From Nocardia aurantia (lineage in GTDB: Bacteria > Actinomycetota > Actinomycetes > Mycobacteriales > Mycobacteriaceae): DNA of 64,000 nt. This document shows positions 39,673 through 53,300 of this stretch, piece by piece. The stretch covers positions 434,001 to 498,000 of the forward strand of contig NZ_WEGI01000001.1 of assembly GCF_009604425.1 (NCBI RefSeq), written 5' to 3'. The notes beneath the pieces are model-generated. The model had not been told where the DNA came from, ran no database searches, and saw only the letters and a list, made by a program, of their open reading frames with translations. The translations under genes and the position numbers were made by a program. The number at the start of each line of letters is the position of its first letter. The stretch's first letter is position 1.

Positions 39673-42600
39673 ATGGAAACCGCCGGTCGTTCTGCTCGCG
39701 GAAATCGTCGTCGCCGGTCGAGCATTCCGCTGTTCGGGCAGCTGCTCACCGCCGCGGTCGAGTCCGCGGCCGACTCGGTGGCCGTTCGCTACGCGGATGC
39801 CGGGAGCCCCGGAGCCGTTTGTGAGCTTACCTATCGAGAGCTGGACGAGGCCTCGTCGCGGGTGGCCCGGGAGCTGATCGCCCGGGGCGTCGGCGCCGGG
39901 GACGTGGTCGCGATCGGCATCGCCCGCTCCCTCGAGTCCGTGCTCGCGGTCTGGTCCGTCGCGAAGACCGGCGCCGCCTACGTCCCGGTGGATCCCGCGT
40001 ATCCCGTGGACCGGATCGCGCACATCGTCACCGATTCCGGTGCGGTACTGGGCCTCACCACCGGCGCGTACCGGCACGGGCTCGGCGACGGCGTGCCGTG
40101 GCTGGTGCTCGACGACGACGCCACCCGCGCGTCGATCGCGGCCCGTCCGGCGCATCCGATCTCCTACGCGGACCGCGCGCGCCCGGTGACCGAGCAGCAT
40201 CCGGCCTATGTCATCTACACCTCCGGTTCGACCGGACGGCCCAAGGGCGTGGTGGTCACCCACACCGGTCTGGGCGGTCTGGTCGCCGCGGAGCGCGAGC
40301 ACTACCGGGTCGACGCGAATTCCCGTGTGCTGCATGTCTGCTCGCCGAACTTCGACGTCTCGGTGCTGGAGCTGCTGCTGACCTTCTCGGCCGGCGCGAC
40401 GCTGGTGGTGTCGCCGCCGTCGGTGTTCGGCGGCTTCGAACTGGCGGATCTGCTGCGGCGCGAACGGGTGTCGCACATGCTGATCACCCCCGGCGCGCTG
40501 GAATCGGTGGATCCGGCCGGACTGCCCGACCTGCGCGTGGTGGTCGTCGCCGGCGACAAGTTCGGCCCGGAACTGGTGGCCCGCTGGGCCCGGGACGGGC
40601 GGCTGTTCCACAACGGCTACGGCCCCACCGAGGCGACCATCCTGGCCACCTCCACCGCGCCGCTGGCCGGGGACACGCCGATCACCATCGGCACCGCGGT
40701 CCCGGGCGTCGGCGCCTTCGTACTGGACGGCCGGCTGCGGCCGGTGCCCGCGGGTGTGGTCGGCGAACTGTATCTGGCGGGACCGGCACTGGCACAGGGC
40801 TATCTGAATCGGCCCGGCCTGACCGCGGAGCGATTCGTCGCGTCCCCCTTCGAGCCCGGCGCGCGGCTGTACCGCACCGGTGACCTGGTGCGCCGCAACG
40901 AATCCGACGGCACCATCGAATATCTCGGCCGCTCCGACTTCCAGGTCAAGATCCGGGGTTTCCGAATCGAGCTGGGCGAGATCGACAATGCCCTCACGGC
41001 ACATCCCGACCTCGACTACGCGGTGACCATCGGACGGCAGTTGCCCTCCGGCGCCACCGCTCTGGTGTCGTACGTGCTGCCGCGCCCGGACGCGGTGGTG
41101 AACATCGCCGCACTGACCGACTTCCTCGCGGAAACGTTGCCGGCGTACATGATTCCGGCATCGATCATGACGCTGGACGAGATCCCGCTGACCCCGGTCG
41201 GCAAGCTGGACCGGGCCCGGCTGCCGCAGCCGCGGTTCGCGGTGCGCGAGTTCCGGGCGCCGTCCACCCCCGTCGAGGAGATCGTCGCGGATGTGTTCGC
41301 GGCCCTGTTGCTCGGTGAGGACGAGGCGCGGGTCGGCGCCGACGACGACTTCTTCGAACTGGGCGGCAATTCGCTGCTGGCGGCGCAGGCCGCCGCGCGG
41401 ATCGGCGCCGCGCTGGGCGCGCGGGTGCCGGTGCAGACGCTGTTCGAGACCCCCACGGTGGCCGCGCTGGCCCAGCGGGTGGAGCGGCACGCCGGCGCCG
41501 GGGCCGGGCAGCAGCTGCGGCCGATGCCGCGGCCCGAGCGGATTCCGTTGTCCTACGCGCAGCAGCGGATGTGGTTCCTGAACCGCTTCGACCCCGCGGG
41601 CGGGGTCAACAACATCCCGGTCGCGGTGCGGCTGACCGGACGACTGGACCTGGCCGCGCTGCGGGCGGCGGTGCGGGATCTGGTGCAGCGGCACGAGGTA
41701 TTGCGCACGGTGTATCCGGATCTGGACGGGGACGGATACCAGCTGGTGCTGCCGCTGTCGGATCCGCGTGCGGTGCCGGAACTTCCGGTGATCGACGGTA
41801 CCGACGCGGAATTGCCCAGCGTGATCGCCGAGGCGGTGACCGAGGGTTTCGACGTGACCGCGACCCCGCCGCTGCGGCTGCGCGCGATCCGGCTCGGCGA
41901 GGCCGATCACGTGCTGGTCTGCGTGGTGCACCACATCGCGGGCGACGGCTTCTCGATGGCGCCGCTGACCCGGGACCTGATGACCGCCTACCTGGATCGG
42001 CTGCGCGGCGGCGCGCCGGAGTGGGCCCCGCCGGCGGTGCAGTACGCCGACTATGCGCTGTGGCAGCGGGAGACCCTCGGCGCCGAGGACGATCCGGAAT
42101 CCTTGCTGGGCCAGCAGATCGCCTTCTGGCAGCGCGAATTGGCCGCGCTGCCGGAGCAATTGGACCTGCCGACCGATCGGGTCCGCCCGGCGGTGGCCAC
42201 CAACCGCGGCGCGACCGTCGACTTCGAGATTCCGGCCGAGGTGCATTCCGGCCTGAACGAGCTCGCGCACCGGAACAATTCGACGCTGTTCATGGTGCTG
42301 CACGCGGCGCTGGCGGTCCTGCTGGCGCGGCTGTCGGGCACCCGCGACATCGCCGTCGGCACCCCGGTCGCCGGTCGTGGCGACGCGGCACTGGACAATC
42401 TGATCGGCATGTTCGTCAACACCCTGGTGCTGCGGACCGCCGTCGAGCCGGGGGCGAGCTTCGAGGACCTGCTGGCGCGGGTGCGCCGCGGCGACGTCGA
42501 GGCGTTCGGGCACGCGGACGTGCCGTTCGAGCGGCTGGTGGAACTGCTGGATCCGGCGCGCTCGGCGGCCCGGCATCCGCTGTTCCAGGTGATGCTCACC

Positions 42601-45600
42601 TTCCAGAACCTCAGCGCGCCCCGGCTGGAACTGCCCGGCCTGGCCGTCTCGGCCGTGGATCTGGCAGTGCCGCTGGCCAAGTTCGACCTGCAACTGGCGG
42701 TCGCCGAGCGCACCGACGATCGCGGCGGCGCGCGCGGGCTGTCGGCGGCGTTCACCTACGCCACCGACCTGTACGACGGCATCACCGTGGCCGACTTCGC
42801 CGAACGGTTCGGCCGGTTGCTGGCCGCCGTGGTGACGAAACCCGAAGCGGCCGTGGGCGATATCGATCTGCTGGCGCCCGGCGAGCGGGAACTGGTTCTG
42901 CACGAATGGAATTCGCCCGGCGTGAAGGTGCCGCCGGTGACGCTGGTCGACTTGATCGGCACCCAGGCCCGGCGCCGTCCGGCCGCGGTGGCGGTCCGTT
43001 ACGGCGACACCACCGTCACGTTCGGCGAACTGCAGCAACGCGCCGACCGGATCGCGCGGGCGCTGATCGCGCGCGGCGTGGGCCCGGAATCGCTGGTGGC
43101 AGTGGCCGTTCCGCGCACCGAACAGCTGCCGGCGGCGCTGCTCGGCGTCTTGGTCGCGGGCGCGGGTTATCTGCCGGTCGACACCACCTACCCGGCGCAG
43201 CGGCTCGAGTTCATGCTCGCCGACGCGGCGCCGGCCTGCGTGCTGACCACCGCCGAGGGCCGGGATTCGTTGCCCGCCACCGACATTCCGGTGGTGCTGC
43301 TCGACGAACTCGGCGACGGCCCCGGCGGCGCGGTGACCGACGCCGACCGGATCGCGCCGCTGCGCCCGGAGAACCTGGCCTACGTCATCTACACCTCCGG
43401 CTCCACCGGCGTGCCCAAGGGCGTCGGCGTGAGCCATCGCAATGTGCTGGAACTGTTCGCGAACACCCAGTTGCGCTTCGACTTCGACGAGACCGACGTG
43501 TGGACGTTGTTCCACTCCTTCGCCTTCGACTTCTCGGTCTGGGAACTGTGGTGCGCGCTGGCCAACGGCGGCGCGGTGGTGGTCGTCGACTACCTGACTT
43601 CACGCTCGCCGGAACTGTTCCGGGAGTTGCTGGTTCGCGAACAGGTCACGGTGCTGAACCAGACGCCGTCGGCGTTCTACCAGCTCGCCGAGGTCGATCG
43701 CGCGACCTCGTCGGCCGGCGACGGCGTGGCCGGCGCGGGCAAGTTCGCGTTGCGCTACGTCATCTTCGGCGGCGAGGCGCTGGATCTGCGCCAGCTGCAA
43801 CGCTGGTACGACCGGCACGGCGTGGACGCGCCACGGCTGGTCAACATGTACGGCATCACCGAGACCACGGTGCACGTGTCGTTCCTGGCCCTGGACGAGT
43901 CGCTGGCCGAACATCCGGCCAGTGTCATCGGCCGCGCGCTGCCCGGCCTCGACACCTACGTGCTCGACGACCGCGCCCATCCCGCGCCGGTCGGTGTGGC
44001 CGGTGAGCTGTACGTGGCGGGCGCGCAGCTGTCCCGTGGTTACCTGGGCCGGCCGGGTCTCACCGCGGCACGATTCGTGGCGAATCCGTTCGGCGAGCCC
44101 GGTTCCCGGATGTACCGTTCCGGCGACGTCGGCCGCTGGGCCGGTTTCGGCGGCGAGGCGACCCTGGAGTACGCCGGTCGCAGCGACCAGCAGGTGCAGT
44201 TGCGCGGCTTCCGGATCGAGCTCGGCGAGGTCGAGGCCGCGCTGCTGGCCTGTGCGGGCGTCAGCCAGGCGGTGGCCGTGGTCCGTGCCGACGAGCACGC
44301 CGGCGATCGGCTGGTGGGTTACGTTGTCGGCGAGGCCAACACGTCGCCGGATCCGGCGGCCGGTGGCGCTCCGGACCCGGTGGCGCTCCGCGCGGCGGTC
44401 GGCGAATTCCTCACCGGCTACATGGTTCCCGACGTGATCGTGGTGCTGGACGCGCTGCCGCTGACCCCGAACGGGAAGCTGGACCGGAAGGCGCTGCCCG
44501 CGCCGGAATTCGCCGGTTCGGCGGGCTACCGGGCGCCGGGCACCCCGATCGAGCAGGCGGTGGCCGACGTGTTCGCGGGGCTGCTGCGCGGCGCCGACGC
44601 CGGGCCCGGGGTCGGGCTCGACGACGACTTCTTCGCGCTCGGCGGCAATTCGCTGCTGGCCACCCGCGCGGTGGCCCGGATCAACGAGGCCCTGGACACG
44701 CACCTCGCGGTGCGCGAACTGTTCGAGGCGTCGACGGTCGCGGCGCTGGCGGCCCGGATCGTGCCGGGCGCGGCGGCCGGTGCGGTGCGGCCGAAGCTCA
44801 CCGCGGTGCGACGGCCGGCGGATGTCGCCGAGCGGGCGCGGATCCCGTTGTCGCTCGCGCAGCAGCGGATGTGGGTGATCAACCAGCTCGATCCGCAATC
44901 GCCCGCCTACAACATCCCGCTGGCGATCCGGCTCACCGGCACGCTCGACGTGCCGGCGCTGCGGGCCGCGGTCGCGGATGTGGTGGAACGGCACGAGGTG
45001 CTGCGCACCCGATACCCGGCCGACGGCACGGGCGGGCTGCCGTACCAGGAGATCCTGCCGGCCGCCGAGGCGCTGTCCGGCGGGCTGCCGGTGCAGACCG
45101 CGGCCGATCCGATCGCCCGGATCGCCGAGTCGATGGCGACCGGATTCGACGTCACCACCACGGTTCCGGTGCGGGCCACGCTGATCCGGCTCGACGAGGC
45201 CGGCGCGGATCACGTGCTGGCCCTGGTGGTGCATCACATCGCCGGTGACGGCGCCTCCATGGCGCCGCTGGCCCGGGATCTGGTGACCGCCTACGTCGCT
45301 CGTACGCAGGGCGGCGAACCCGGTTGGGCGCCACTGGAAGTGCAGTACGCCGACTACGCGCTGTGGCAGCGCGCGGTGATGGGCAGCGAGGACGACGAGA
45401 ACTCGCTCGCGGCAGCGCAATCGCGGTTCTGGCGGACCGCCCTGGCCGGACTGTCGACCGGTCCGGTGCTGCGGCCGGACCGGCCGCGGCCGGCCGTGCC
45501 GTCGATGCGCGGCGCTTCGCTCGGCTCGGTGGTGCCCGCGGCCGTGCACGAGGGCCTGATCCGGATTGCCCGCGACCACAATTCGTCGCTGTTCATGGTG

Positions 45601-47148
45601 GTGCACGCGGCGCTGGCGGCCCTGCTGGCGCGGCAGTCGAACACGGCCGACATCGCGATCGGCACCCCGATCGCCGGTCGCGGCGAACGGGTGCTCGACG
45701 ACCTGGTCGGCATGTTCGTCAACACCCTCACCCTGCGGACCGCCGTCCGGACCGCCGACACGTTCGACGCGCTGGTCGAGACCGCAAGGGAGACCGACCT
45801 TTCCGCCTTCGCCCACGCCGACCTGCCGTTCGAGCGGGTGGCCGAGGTGGTCGGCGGCGGCGCCCGGTCGGCCACCGCCGCACCGCTGTTCCAGGTGGTG
45901 CTGTCGTTCCAGAACACCGAGCAGCCGACGCTGGAACTGCCCGGATTGACCATCGCCGCAGTGGATTCCGACGCGGTCGCGGCGAAATTCGATGTGCAGG
46001 TGACGGTGGAGCCGCGGCACACCGCCGACGGCGGCGCGGACGAGCTGATCACCGTCTTCACTTACGCCACCGACCTTTTCGAGGAGTCCACGATCCGCGC
46101 GCTGGTGCAGCGGTTCGAGCGGATCCTGACCGCGGTCGCGGCCGATCCGCAGCTCGAGATCGGCGCGATCGAACTGCGCGACGGCGGCGAGAGCGGCCCG
46201 GTCGCGGCCGAGCGGGCCGACACCGCGAGCACCCTCGGCACCGCGCTGACCCAGGCGCTGACGGCGGCGGTCGAGGACGATCCGGAGGCCCCGGCGATCG
46301 TCGACGGCGAGGACGCGGTCACCTATCAGCAGCTCGACGCGCGCTCGTCGCGGCTGGCCCGCGCGCTGATCGGCCGCGGCGTCGGCCCCGGCACCGGCAT
46401 CGCACTGCGGCTGGACCGCGGCGCCGACGCGGCCGTGGCCGTGTGGGCGGTACTGAAAGCCGGTGCCGCCGTGGTCGCCGCGGATGCGTCCGAGCCGGCG
46501 GCCCGGGTCGGCCTGACCACCTCGGCGGTGCCGGGAACGCACACCTCGGCGGTGCCGGGAATGCACACCTCGGCGGCGCCGGGAACGCACACAGGGGCGG
46601 GGCCGGGAGTGCACACAGTGGCGGCACGGACGGCCGGTGACGGCATCACGTGGCTGGCGCTCGACGATCCGGCGGTGGCCGCCGAGATCGCCGGGGAGTC
46701 GGCCCGTCCGGTCACCTACGCCAATCGCCTGCGCGCGCTGCGCGGCGCCGATCCGGCCTACGCCGGCGGCGACCTGGTGCTCGGCTACGACGATCTGGCC
46801 GGCGCGGTCGATCGGCTGCGGGCCCGCACCGAACTCACCTACGAATCCCGCACCTTCCGGACCGGGCCCGCCGAATCCCCGGCCCTGCTGCTGGAACTCG
46901 TGGCGGCGGGCACCGCGGGCGCGGCGGTGGTGGCCGGACCGGCCGAGCCCACCGGCGCGGCGCTGGGCGACGAATGGGTGACCCACCTGATCACCGACGC
47001 CGCCGGGCTGGCCCGGATCGACCCGGAACCGATGGCGGATCTGCTGGCGGTGGTCGTCGAACAGGGCGCGGCGCCGGACGGATTCGGCGCCGCCGAGACG
47101 GTCGTGACACTCGCCGAACTGCTGCCCGGGGCGGCGGCGAAGCATTGA
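39673..47148 (+). CDS. Nonribosomal peptide synthetase 1 (A-T-C-A-T-C-A remnant)
   Basis: A 2491-residue synthetase. It opens directly with an A domain (P-loop [11 protein letters not shown] near residue 181), as in loading modules. T1 follows ([13 protein letters not shown], ~564), then C1 ([12 protein letters not shown], ~752), A2 ([11 protein letters not shown], ~1240), T2 ([13 protein letters not shown], ~1657) and C2 ([12 protein letters not shown], ~1853). A2 has the binding-pocket residues D-F-W-N-I-G-M-V-H, the known threonine code. A1 reads D-V-L-L-V-A-G-I-L, unassigned. From ~2190 the chain resembles the first third of an A domain ([20 protein letters not shown]) but lacks the P-loop and all later motifs. 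It ends without T or TE. The last C presumably hands the chain to the first module of NRPS2. The start at 39673 has GAGAGG 12-13 bases before it. Confidence 0.9.
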   Translation: METAGRSARGNRRRRSSIPLFGQLLTAAVESAADSVAVRYADAGSPGAVCELTYRELDEASSRVARELIARGVGAGDVVAIGIARSLESVLAVWSVAKTGAAYVPVDPAYPVDRIAHIVTDSGAVLGLTTGAYRHGLGDGVPWLVLDDDATRASIAARPAHPISYADRARPVTEQHPAYVIYTSGSTGRPKGVVVTHTGLGGLVAAEREHYRVDANSRVLHVCSPNFDVSVLELLLTFSAGATLVVSPPSVFGGFELADLLRRERVSHMLITPGALESVDPAGLPDLRVVVVAGDKFGPELVARWARDGRLFHNGYGPTEATILATSTAPLAGDTPITIGTAVPGVGAFVLDGRLRPVPAGVVGELYLAGPALAQGYLNRPGLTAERFVASPFEPGARLYRTGDLVRRNESDGTIEYLGRSDFQVKIRGFRIELGEIDNALTAHPDLDYAVTIGRQLPSGATALVSYVLPRPDAVVNIAALTDFLAETLPAYMIPASIMTLDEIPLTPVGKLDRARLPQPRFAVREFRAPSTPVEEIVADVFAALLLGEDEARVGADDDFFELGGNSLLAAQAAARIGAALGARVPVQTLFETPTVAALAQRVERHAGAGAGQQLRPMPRPERIPLSYAQQRMWFLNRFDPAGGVNNIPVAVRLTGRLDLAALRAAVRDLVQRHEVLRTVYPDLDGDGYQLVLPLSDPRAVPELPVIDGTDAELPSVIAEAVTEGFDVTATPPLRLRAIRLGEADHVLVCVVHHIAGDGFSMAPLTRDLMTAYLDRLRGGAPEWAPPAVQYADYALWQRETLGAEDDPESLLGQQIAFWQRELAALPEQLDLPTDRVRPAVATNRGATVDFEIPAEVHSGLNELAHRNNSTLFMVLHAALAVLLARLSGTRDIAVGTPVAGRGDAALDNLIGMFVNTLVLRTAVEPGASFEDLLARVRRGDVEAFGHADVPFERLVELLDPARSAARHPLFQVMLTFQNLSAPRLELPGLAVSAVDLAVPLAKFDLQLAVAERTDDRGGARGLSAAFTYATDLYDGITVADFAERFGRLLAAVVTKPEAAVGDIDLLAPGERELVLHEWNSPGVKVPPVTLVDLIGTQARRRPAAVAVRYGDTTVTFGELQQRADRIARALIARGVGPESLVAVAVPRTEQLPAALLGVLVAGAGYLPVDTTYPAQRLEFMLADAAPACVLTTAEGRDSLPATDIPVVLLDELGDGPGGAVTDADRIAPLRPENLAYVIYTSGSTGVPKGVGVSHRNVLELFANTQLRFDFDETDVWTLFHSFAFDFSVWELWCALANGGAVVVVDYLTSRSPELFRELLVREQVTVLNQTPSAFYQLAEVDRATSSAGDGVAGAGKFALRYVIFGGEALDLRQLQRWYDRHGVDAPRLVNMYGITETTVHVSFLALDESLAEHPASVIGRALPGLDTYVLDDRAHPAPVGVAGELYVAGAQLSRGYLGRPGLTAARFVANPFGEPGSRMYRSGDVGRWAGFGGEATLEYAGRSDQQVQLRGFRIELGEVEAALLACAGVSQAVAVVRADEHAGDRLVGYVVGEANTSPDPAAGGAPDPVALRAAVGEFLTGYMVPDVIVVLDALPLTPNGKLDRKALPAPEFAGSAGYRAPGTPIEQAVADVFAGLLRGADAGPGVGLDDDFFALGGNSLLATRAVARINEALDTHLAVRELFEASTVAALAARIVPGAAAGAVRPKLTAVRRPADVAERARIPLSLAQQRMWVINQLDPQSPAYNIPLAIRLTGTLDVPALRAAVADVVERHEVLRTRYPADGTGGLPYQEILPAAEALSGGLPVQTAADPIARIAESMATGFDVTTTVPVRATLIRLDEAGADHVLALVVHHIAGDGASMAPLARDLVTAYVARTQGGEPGWAPLEVQYADYALWQRAVMGSEDDENSLAAAQSRFWRTALAGLSTGPVLRPDRPRPAVPSMRGASLGSVVPAAVHEGLIRIARDHNSSLFMVVHAALAALLARQSNTADIAIGTPIAGRGERVLDDLVGMFVNTLTLRTAVRTADTFDALVETARETDLSAFAHADLPFERVAEVVGGGARSATAAPLFQVVLSFQNTEQPTLELPGLTIAAVDSDAVAAKFDVQVTVEPRHTADGGADELITVFTYATDLFEESTIRALVQRFERILTAVAADPQLEIGAIELRDGGESGPVAAERADTASTLGTALTQALTAAVEDDPEAPAIVDGEDAVTYQQLDARSSRLARALIGRGVGPGTGIALRLDRGADAAVAVWAVLKAGAAVVAADASEPAARVGLTTSAVPGTHTSAVPGMHTSAAPGTHTGAGPGVHTVAARTAGDGITWLALDDPAVAAEIAGESARPVTYANRLRALRGADPAYAGGDLVLGYDDLAGAVDRLRARTELTYESRTFRTGPAESPALLLELVAAGTAGAAVVAGPAEPTGAALGDEWVTHLITDAAGLARIDPEPMADLLAVVVEQGAAPDGFGAAETVVTLAELLPGAAAKH
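46516..46611 (+). repeat. 24-bp minisatellite inside NRPS1
   Basis: Four tandem copies of a 24-base unit (CACACCTCGGCGGTGCCGGG plus four bases) encode repeats of the octapeptide HTSAVPGT/M. They lie in the A-domain remnant at the C-terminus. In-frame length variation is therefore possible without breaking the protein. Confidence 0.85.
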
Positions 47149-47285
47149 GCGACCGGCGTCGATGGGCTATGGGGTGACCAGCAGGGCCCGTATCAGGCAA
47201 TAATGGTCGCCAGTACCGGATCGGGCCGCGCTCGGTCCGGACATGTCAGCGCGGCGGTAACGAGAGTTGCCGCCGCGTGCGATGG

Positions 47286-47393
47286 ATGCAGGTGGCGCTG
47301 CGAGGCGCAGGTACCGACGACAGGCAGGGTGAGATAGAGGTGGTTCGCGCGGTCGCACGGCGTTTCGTGGTTCGGGAAGTGGTGCCGGAATGA
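47286..47393 (+). CDS. Possible small coupled frame before NRPS2
   Basis: A 35-codon frame, [20 protein letters not shown] then [15 protein letters not shown], whose TGA overlaps the NRPS2 start as ATGA. NRPS2 has only a weak ribosome site (GGGAAG), so translational coupling would help it initiate. No homology is recognised and no strong ribosome site precedes the ATG. It may be chance. Confidence 0.25.
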   Translation: MQVALRGAGTDDRQGEIEVVRAVARRFVVREVVPE

Positions 47394-50300
47394 CCCGCTC
47401 GACCCGCGTCCGGCCGACGCGCACCCGCAGAGCGCGGGTGACCACCCTGCCGCAGCTCATGGCGACGGCGGTCGAGGCCGATCCGACCGGTCTCGCGGTC
47501 GTCCACGCCGACGCCGCCGCGACCCTCGCGGAACTCACCTACGCCGAACTCGACGAACGATCGACCCGGCTGGCGCGTTTGCTGATAGATCGCGGGATCG
47601 GTCCCGAAGATCTGGTCGCGCTCGGCATTCCCCGCTCGCTGGATTCCGTGGTCGCGGTCTGGGCGGTAGCGAAGACCGGCGCCGGTTTCGTGCCGGTGGA
47701 CCCGAACTATCCGGCGGACCGGGTCGCGCACATGGTCACCGATTCCGGTGCGGTGCTCGGCCTCACCGTCGAGGACGTGCGGGCCGACCTGCCCGCCGAG
47801 GTGCCGTGGCTGAGCATCGACGCCGCCGACGTGGCCGCGCTGCTGGGCCGCTACCCGGCCGATCCGGTCACCTACGCCGACCGGCTGCGGCCGCTGCGCG
47901 CGGAACATCCGGCCTACGTGATCTACACCTCGGGATCCACCGGCCGGCCGAAGGGCGTCGTGGTGACGCAGGCCGGACTGTCGAGCTTCTGCGACGAGCA
48001 GCGCGAACGGTACCGGGTCGACGTCGATTCGCGGACCCTGCATTTCGCGTCGCCGTCGTTCGACGCGTCGGTGCTGGAACTGCTGCTGGCCGTCGGCGCG
48101 GGCGCCACCATGGTGGTCGCGTCGCCGACGGTGTACGGCGGAGAGGAGCTGGCCGCGCTGCTGGTGCGCGAGGGCGTCACGCACGCGTTCGTGACCCCGG
48201 CGGCGCTGGCCTCGGTGGATCCGGCCGGGCTGGACGAACTGCGCGTGGTGGTGGCCGGTGGCGAGGCGTGCCCGCCGGAACTGGTGCGGCGCTGGGTGAT
48301 CCCGATCGACCCCAACGGGACCGGGATCGGGCCGGACGGTCCCACCCGGGAATTCTTCAACGGGTACGGGCCCACCGAGGCCACGATCATGACCAACATC
48401 AGCGATCCGCTGGTGCCGGGCGAGACCGTGACCATCGGCCGGCCGATCCGCAACATCACCGAATACGTTCTGGACGAACGGCTCTCGCCGGTGCCGACCG
48501 GCGCGGTGGGGGAGCTGTACATCACCGGCGCGCAGCTCGCGCGCGGCTATCACCGCCGCCCGGGGCTGACCGCGGCCCGGTTCGTGGCCAATCCGACCGG
48601 CGGTGGCGAACGGCTCTACCGCACCGGCGATCTGGTCCGGGAGACCGCCGACGGCAGCCTGGAGTATCTGGGCCGCAACGACTTCCAGGTGAAGATCCGT
48701 GGTTTCCGGATCGAGCTGGGCGAGATCGACGCGGTGCTGGCGGCACACGACACCGTGGATTTCGCCGTCACGGTGGGCCACACCCTCGACAACGACGCCA
48801 CCATCCTGGTCTCCTACGTGCACGCCGCGCCCGGCGCGGTGATCGACACCGCCGAGCTGAGCGCGTTCGCCGAGCGCAGCCTGCCCGCGCACATGGTGCC
48901 GACGGTGCTGACGGAGCTGGCCGAGATCCCGCTCACCCCGGTCGGCAAGCTGGACCGGGCCGCGCTGCCCGCGCCGGTGTTGCAGACCCGCGAGTTCCGC
49001 GCCCCGGCCGGGCGGCTGGAAACCGTTGTGGCCGAGGTGTTCACCGAACTGCTCGGTGCCGCAACGGCATTGGGCGCCGACGACGACTTCTTCGAACTGG
49101 GCGGCAATTCGCTGATCGCCACCCGGGCCGCCGCCCGGCTGGCCGCGCGGATCGGGGCCCGGGTTCCGGCGCGCTTGCTGTTCGAGGCCCCCACCGTGGC
49201 GGCGCTGGCACAGCGGCTGGCACCGCTCGAGGGCGAGGGCGCGCGGCTGCCGCTGGTCGCCGGGCCGCGGCCGGATCGGATCCCGCTGTCGCCGGCGCAG
49301 CAGCGGATGTGGTTCCTCAACCAGTTCGAGCTGGGCCGCGATTCGCCCGGCGCGGGCGACAACATCCCGTTCGCGCTGCGGCTGTCCGGCCGCCTGGACG
49401 TGTCGGCGTTGCAGAACGCGTTCGTCGACGTCATCGAGCGGCACGAGACGCTGCGCACGGTCTACCCGTCCGTCGACGGCATCGGCCACCAGGTGATTCT
49501 GCCGCTGGAGCAGGCGATTCCGGATCTGGAGCCGGCGCCGCTCGCGGAGACCGGGATCGCCGACTGGCTGTCGCTGTACGCGCTCACCGGATTCGACGTG
49601 TCCGCCGAGATCCCGCTGCGGGTCGGCATCGCGCAGCTGGGCCCGGCGGAACATCTGGTCGTCGTGGTGGTGCATCACATCGCCGCGGACGGCGCCTCGA
49701 TCGCGCCGTTCCTGCGGGATCTGCTGGTGGCCTTCCTGGCCCGCCGCAATCACGCGATCCCGTCCTGGACGCCGCTGCCGGTGCAGTACGCGGACTACAC
49801 GCTGTGGCAGCGCGCGGTGCTCGGCGAGGAATCCCAGCCGGATTCGCTCGCCGCCCGTCAGGTCGAGTACTGGCGGACGGCGCTCACGGGCCTGCCGGAC
49901 CGGCTGGACCTGCCCTCGGACCGGCCCCGGCCCGGCGTATTGTCCGGGCGCGGAGCCGAATACGGCTTCACCGTCGACGGCCAGCTGCACGGGCAGCTGG
50001 AGGAACTGGCCCAGCGCAGCGGGACCACGCTGTTCATGGTCGTGCACGCGGCGTTCGCGGTGCTGCTGGGCCGGATGTCGAACACCACCGACATCGCGAT
50101 CGGCACACCGGTGGCCGGCCGCGGCGAGGAGGGGCTGGACAACCTCGTCGGCATGTTCGTCAACACCCTGGTGCTGCGCACCGAGGTGGATCCGCGACGG
50201 GCCTTCGGCGATCTGCTCGCGGCGGTGAAACAGACCGACCTGGGCGCGTTCTCGCACGCCGACCTGCCGTTCGAGCGGCTGGTCGAGGTGCTCGATCCGG

Positions 50301-53300
50301 TGCGCTCGCAGGCGCATCACCCGCTGTTCCAGGTGGCGCTGTTCTTCCAGAACCTGGACCGGCCGCGGCTGGCGCTGCCCGGCCTGACCGTGACGCCGAT
50401 CGACTTCGACGGCGCCGCGGCCAAATTCGACCTGCAGCTGACCGTGGTGCCCGGCGAGTCCGGGTTGTCGGCCGCGTTCACCTACGCCACCGATCTGTTC
50501 GACGAGCCGACCGTCGCGGCCCTGGCCGACCGGCTGGTGCGCGTCCTGGAGGCCGTTGTCGCCGACACCGAGCGGCCGATCGGCGACATCGATCTGCTGC
50601 AACCGGCCGAGCGGGTGCGAATCCTCTACGACTGGAACGACACCCGGTATCCGGTGGAACCCGAACTGCTGCTGGACGGGTACCGGCGCACGGTCGCGGC
50701 GTTCCCGGACGCGATCGCGGTGGTGTACGAGGGCGAGGAGCTGTCCTACGCCGAATTCGACGCCCGGGTCAATCAGCTGGCCCGCCTGCTGATCTCGCGC
50801 GGCGTCGGCCCGGAGACGCTGGTGGGCCTCGCGATTCGCCGTTCGGTGGACCTGGTGGTCGGCCTGTACGCGATCGTCGCGGCCGGTGGCGCCTACGTGC
50901 CGCTGGATCCGGACCATCCGCGCGAGCGCATCGCGCACATCCTCGACACCGCCCGCCCGGTGTGCGTGGTGACCACCGTGACCGACAGCGCCGCCATCCC
51001 CGACGGCACCGCGCTGCTGCGGGTGGACACCATGGATCTGGGCCGCTTCGATCCGAGCCCGATCCGGCCCGAGGAGCTACTTCGCCCGCTGCGGCGGGAC
51101 AACCCGGCGTACGTGATCTTCACCTCCGGCTCCACCGGCCGCCCGAAGGGGGTCGCGGTCACCCACGCGGCCATCCACAATCAGGTCACCTGGATGCTCG
51201 CGGCCTACCCGCTGGGCACCGGCGACGTGTACCTGCAGAAGACGGCCACCACGTTCGACGTGTCGCTGTGGGGCTGGTTCCTGCCGCTGGCCGCCGGCGC
51301 GAAACTGGTGGTGGCCACCCACGACGGCCATCGCGATCCGCTGTACGTGTCGGAAACCATTGCGGCGCAAGAGGTCACGGTCACCGACTTCGTGCCCTCG
51401 ATGCTCACCGTGTTCGCCGCGCACGCCGAGCCCGGTGCGGTCGGCTCGCTGCAGGACGTGTTCGTCATCGGCGAGGCGCTGCCGCCCGAGACCGTCACGG
51501 CGGTGGCCGAACTGACCGACGCCCGGGTGCACAACCTCTACGGCCCCACCGAGGCAGCGGTGTCGGTGACCTACTGGCCCGCCAGCGGCGAGGACCGGCC
51601 GACCGTGCCGATCGGCCTGCCGCAGTGGAACACTCAGGTCTACGTGCTCGACGCCCGGCTGCGGCCGGTGCCCGCCGGGGTGCCCGGCGAACTGTATCTC
51701 GCCGGTGACCAACTGGCCCGCGGCTATCTGCGGCGGCCCGACCTCACCTCGGATCGGTTCGTGGCCAACCCCTTCGGCGACGGCAACCGGATGTACCGCA
51801 CCGGCGACCTGGTTATCTGGCGGGACGCCGTCGGCGATCTGCCGCCGCGGCTGGACTACATCGGGCGCACCGACTTCCAGGTGAAGTTCCGCGGGCAGCG
51901 CATCGAACTCGGCGAGATCGAGACCGCGCTGCTGGCCCAGCCGGGAGTGAGCCAGGCCGTCGCGGTGGTGGCCGCCGGACCGCTCGGCGATCAACTGGTC
52001 GGGTATGTGGTGCCGCTGCCGGGGCAGCAGGCCGATCCGGACCGGCTGCGCGAGGGTGTCGCGAAAACCCTTCCCGGCTATATGGTTCCGGCCGCAATCG
52101 TGGTGCTGCCGGAGTTCCCGTTGAACACCAGCGGCAAGCTGGATCGGAAGGCGCTGCCGCAGCCGCAGTTCGCCGGCCGCGAATTCCGCGCTCCCGCAAC
52201 GGCATCGGAGCAGCTGGTGGCGGAGGTCTTCGCCACCGTGCTCGGCCTCGGGACCGCGGACGACCCGCGGATAGGTCTCGACGACGACTTCTTCGCCCTC
52301 GGCGGCAACTCGCTGATCGCCACCCAGGTGGTGGCGCGGCTCGGGACGGCCCTGGACGCCCGCGTCCCGGTGCGCGCGCTGTTCGAGACGCCGACGGTGG
52401 CCGGACTGGCCGCCGCGGTCACCGCGCTGCCCAAGGATCGGGCGATGCTGCTGCGGCGCGGCCCGGAACTGGGCTCCCTCGAACGGCCGCAACGGTTGCC
52501 GCTGTCGCTGGCACAGCAGCGGATGTGGTTCCTCAACCGGTTCGAGCAGGCCGACGGCCGGGCCACGGTCGGGCTGGCCGCCTACAACCTGCCGTTCGCG
52601 CTGCGCCTCACCGGCAGCCTCGACTTCGAGGCGCTGGCGGCGGCGCTGGACGACGTGATCGAGCGGCACGAGGTGCTGCGCACCGTCTACCCGGACACCC
52701 CCGACGGCCCGGAGCAGCACATCCTGCCCGCGTCCGCCGCCCGCGTCGCGCTCAAACCCGAACGGGTGCCCGGCGCCGAGGTGCCCGCCGCGGTGATGTT
52801 GCTGGCCGCCACCCCGTTCGATGTCACCACCGACACCCCGGTGCGGGTCCGGCTGCTCGAGATCGCCGATCTCGCGCCCGGTTCGCGCCGCGAATTCGTG
52901 CTGGCGGTCGTGGTGCACCACATCGCCGGGGACGCGTCCTCGATGGGGCCGCTGGTGCGCGACGTGATGATCGCCTACACCGCGCGGACCTCCGGGACGG
53001 CCCCGCAATGGCAGCCGCTGGCGGTGCAGTACGCCGATTACGCGCTGTGGCAGCGGGCCGTGCTCGGCGACGAGCGCGACCCGAATTCGCTTGCCGCGCA
53101 GCAGATCGAGCATTGGCGCACCGAACTCGACGGCCTGCCGGATCTGCTGGAGCTGCCCACCGACCGGCCGCGGCCCGCGGTGGCCTCGCTGGCCGGGGCC
53201 CGGGTCGGCGTCTCGGTGTTCCCGCCCACCCACACCGCGCTGGCCGAACTGGCCCGCGCCCAGGGCGCCACCCTGTTCATGGTGGTGCACACCGCTTTCG

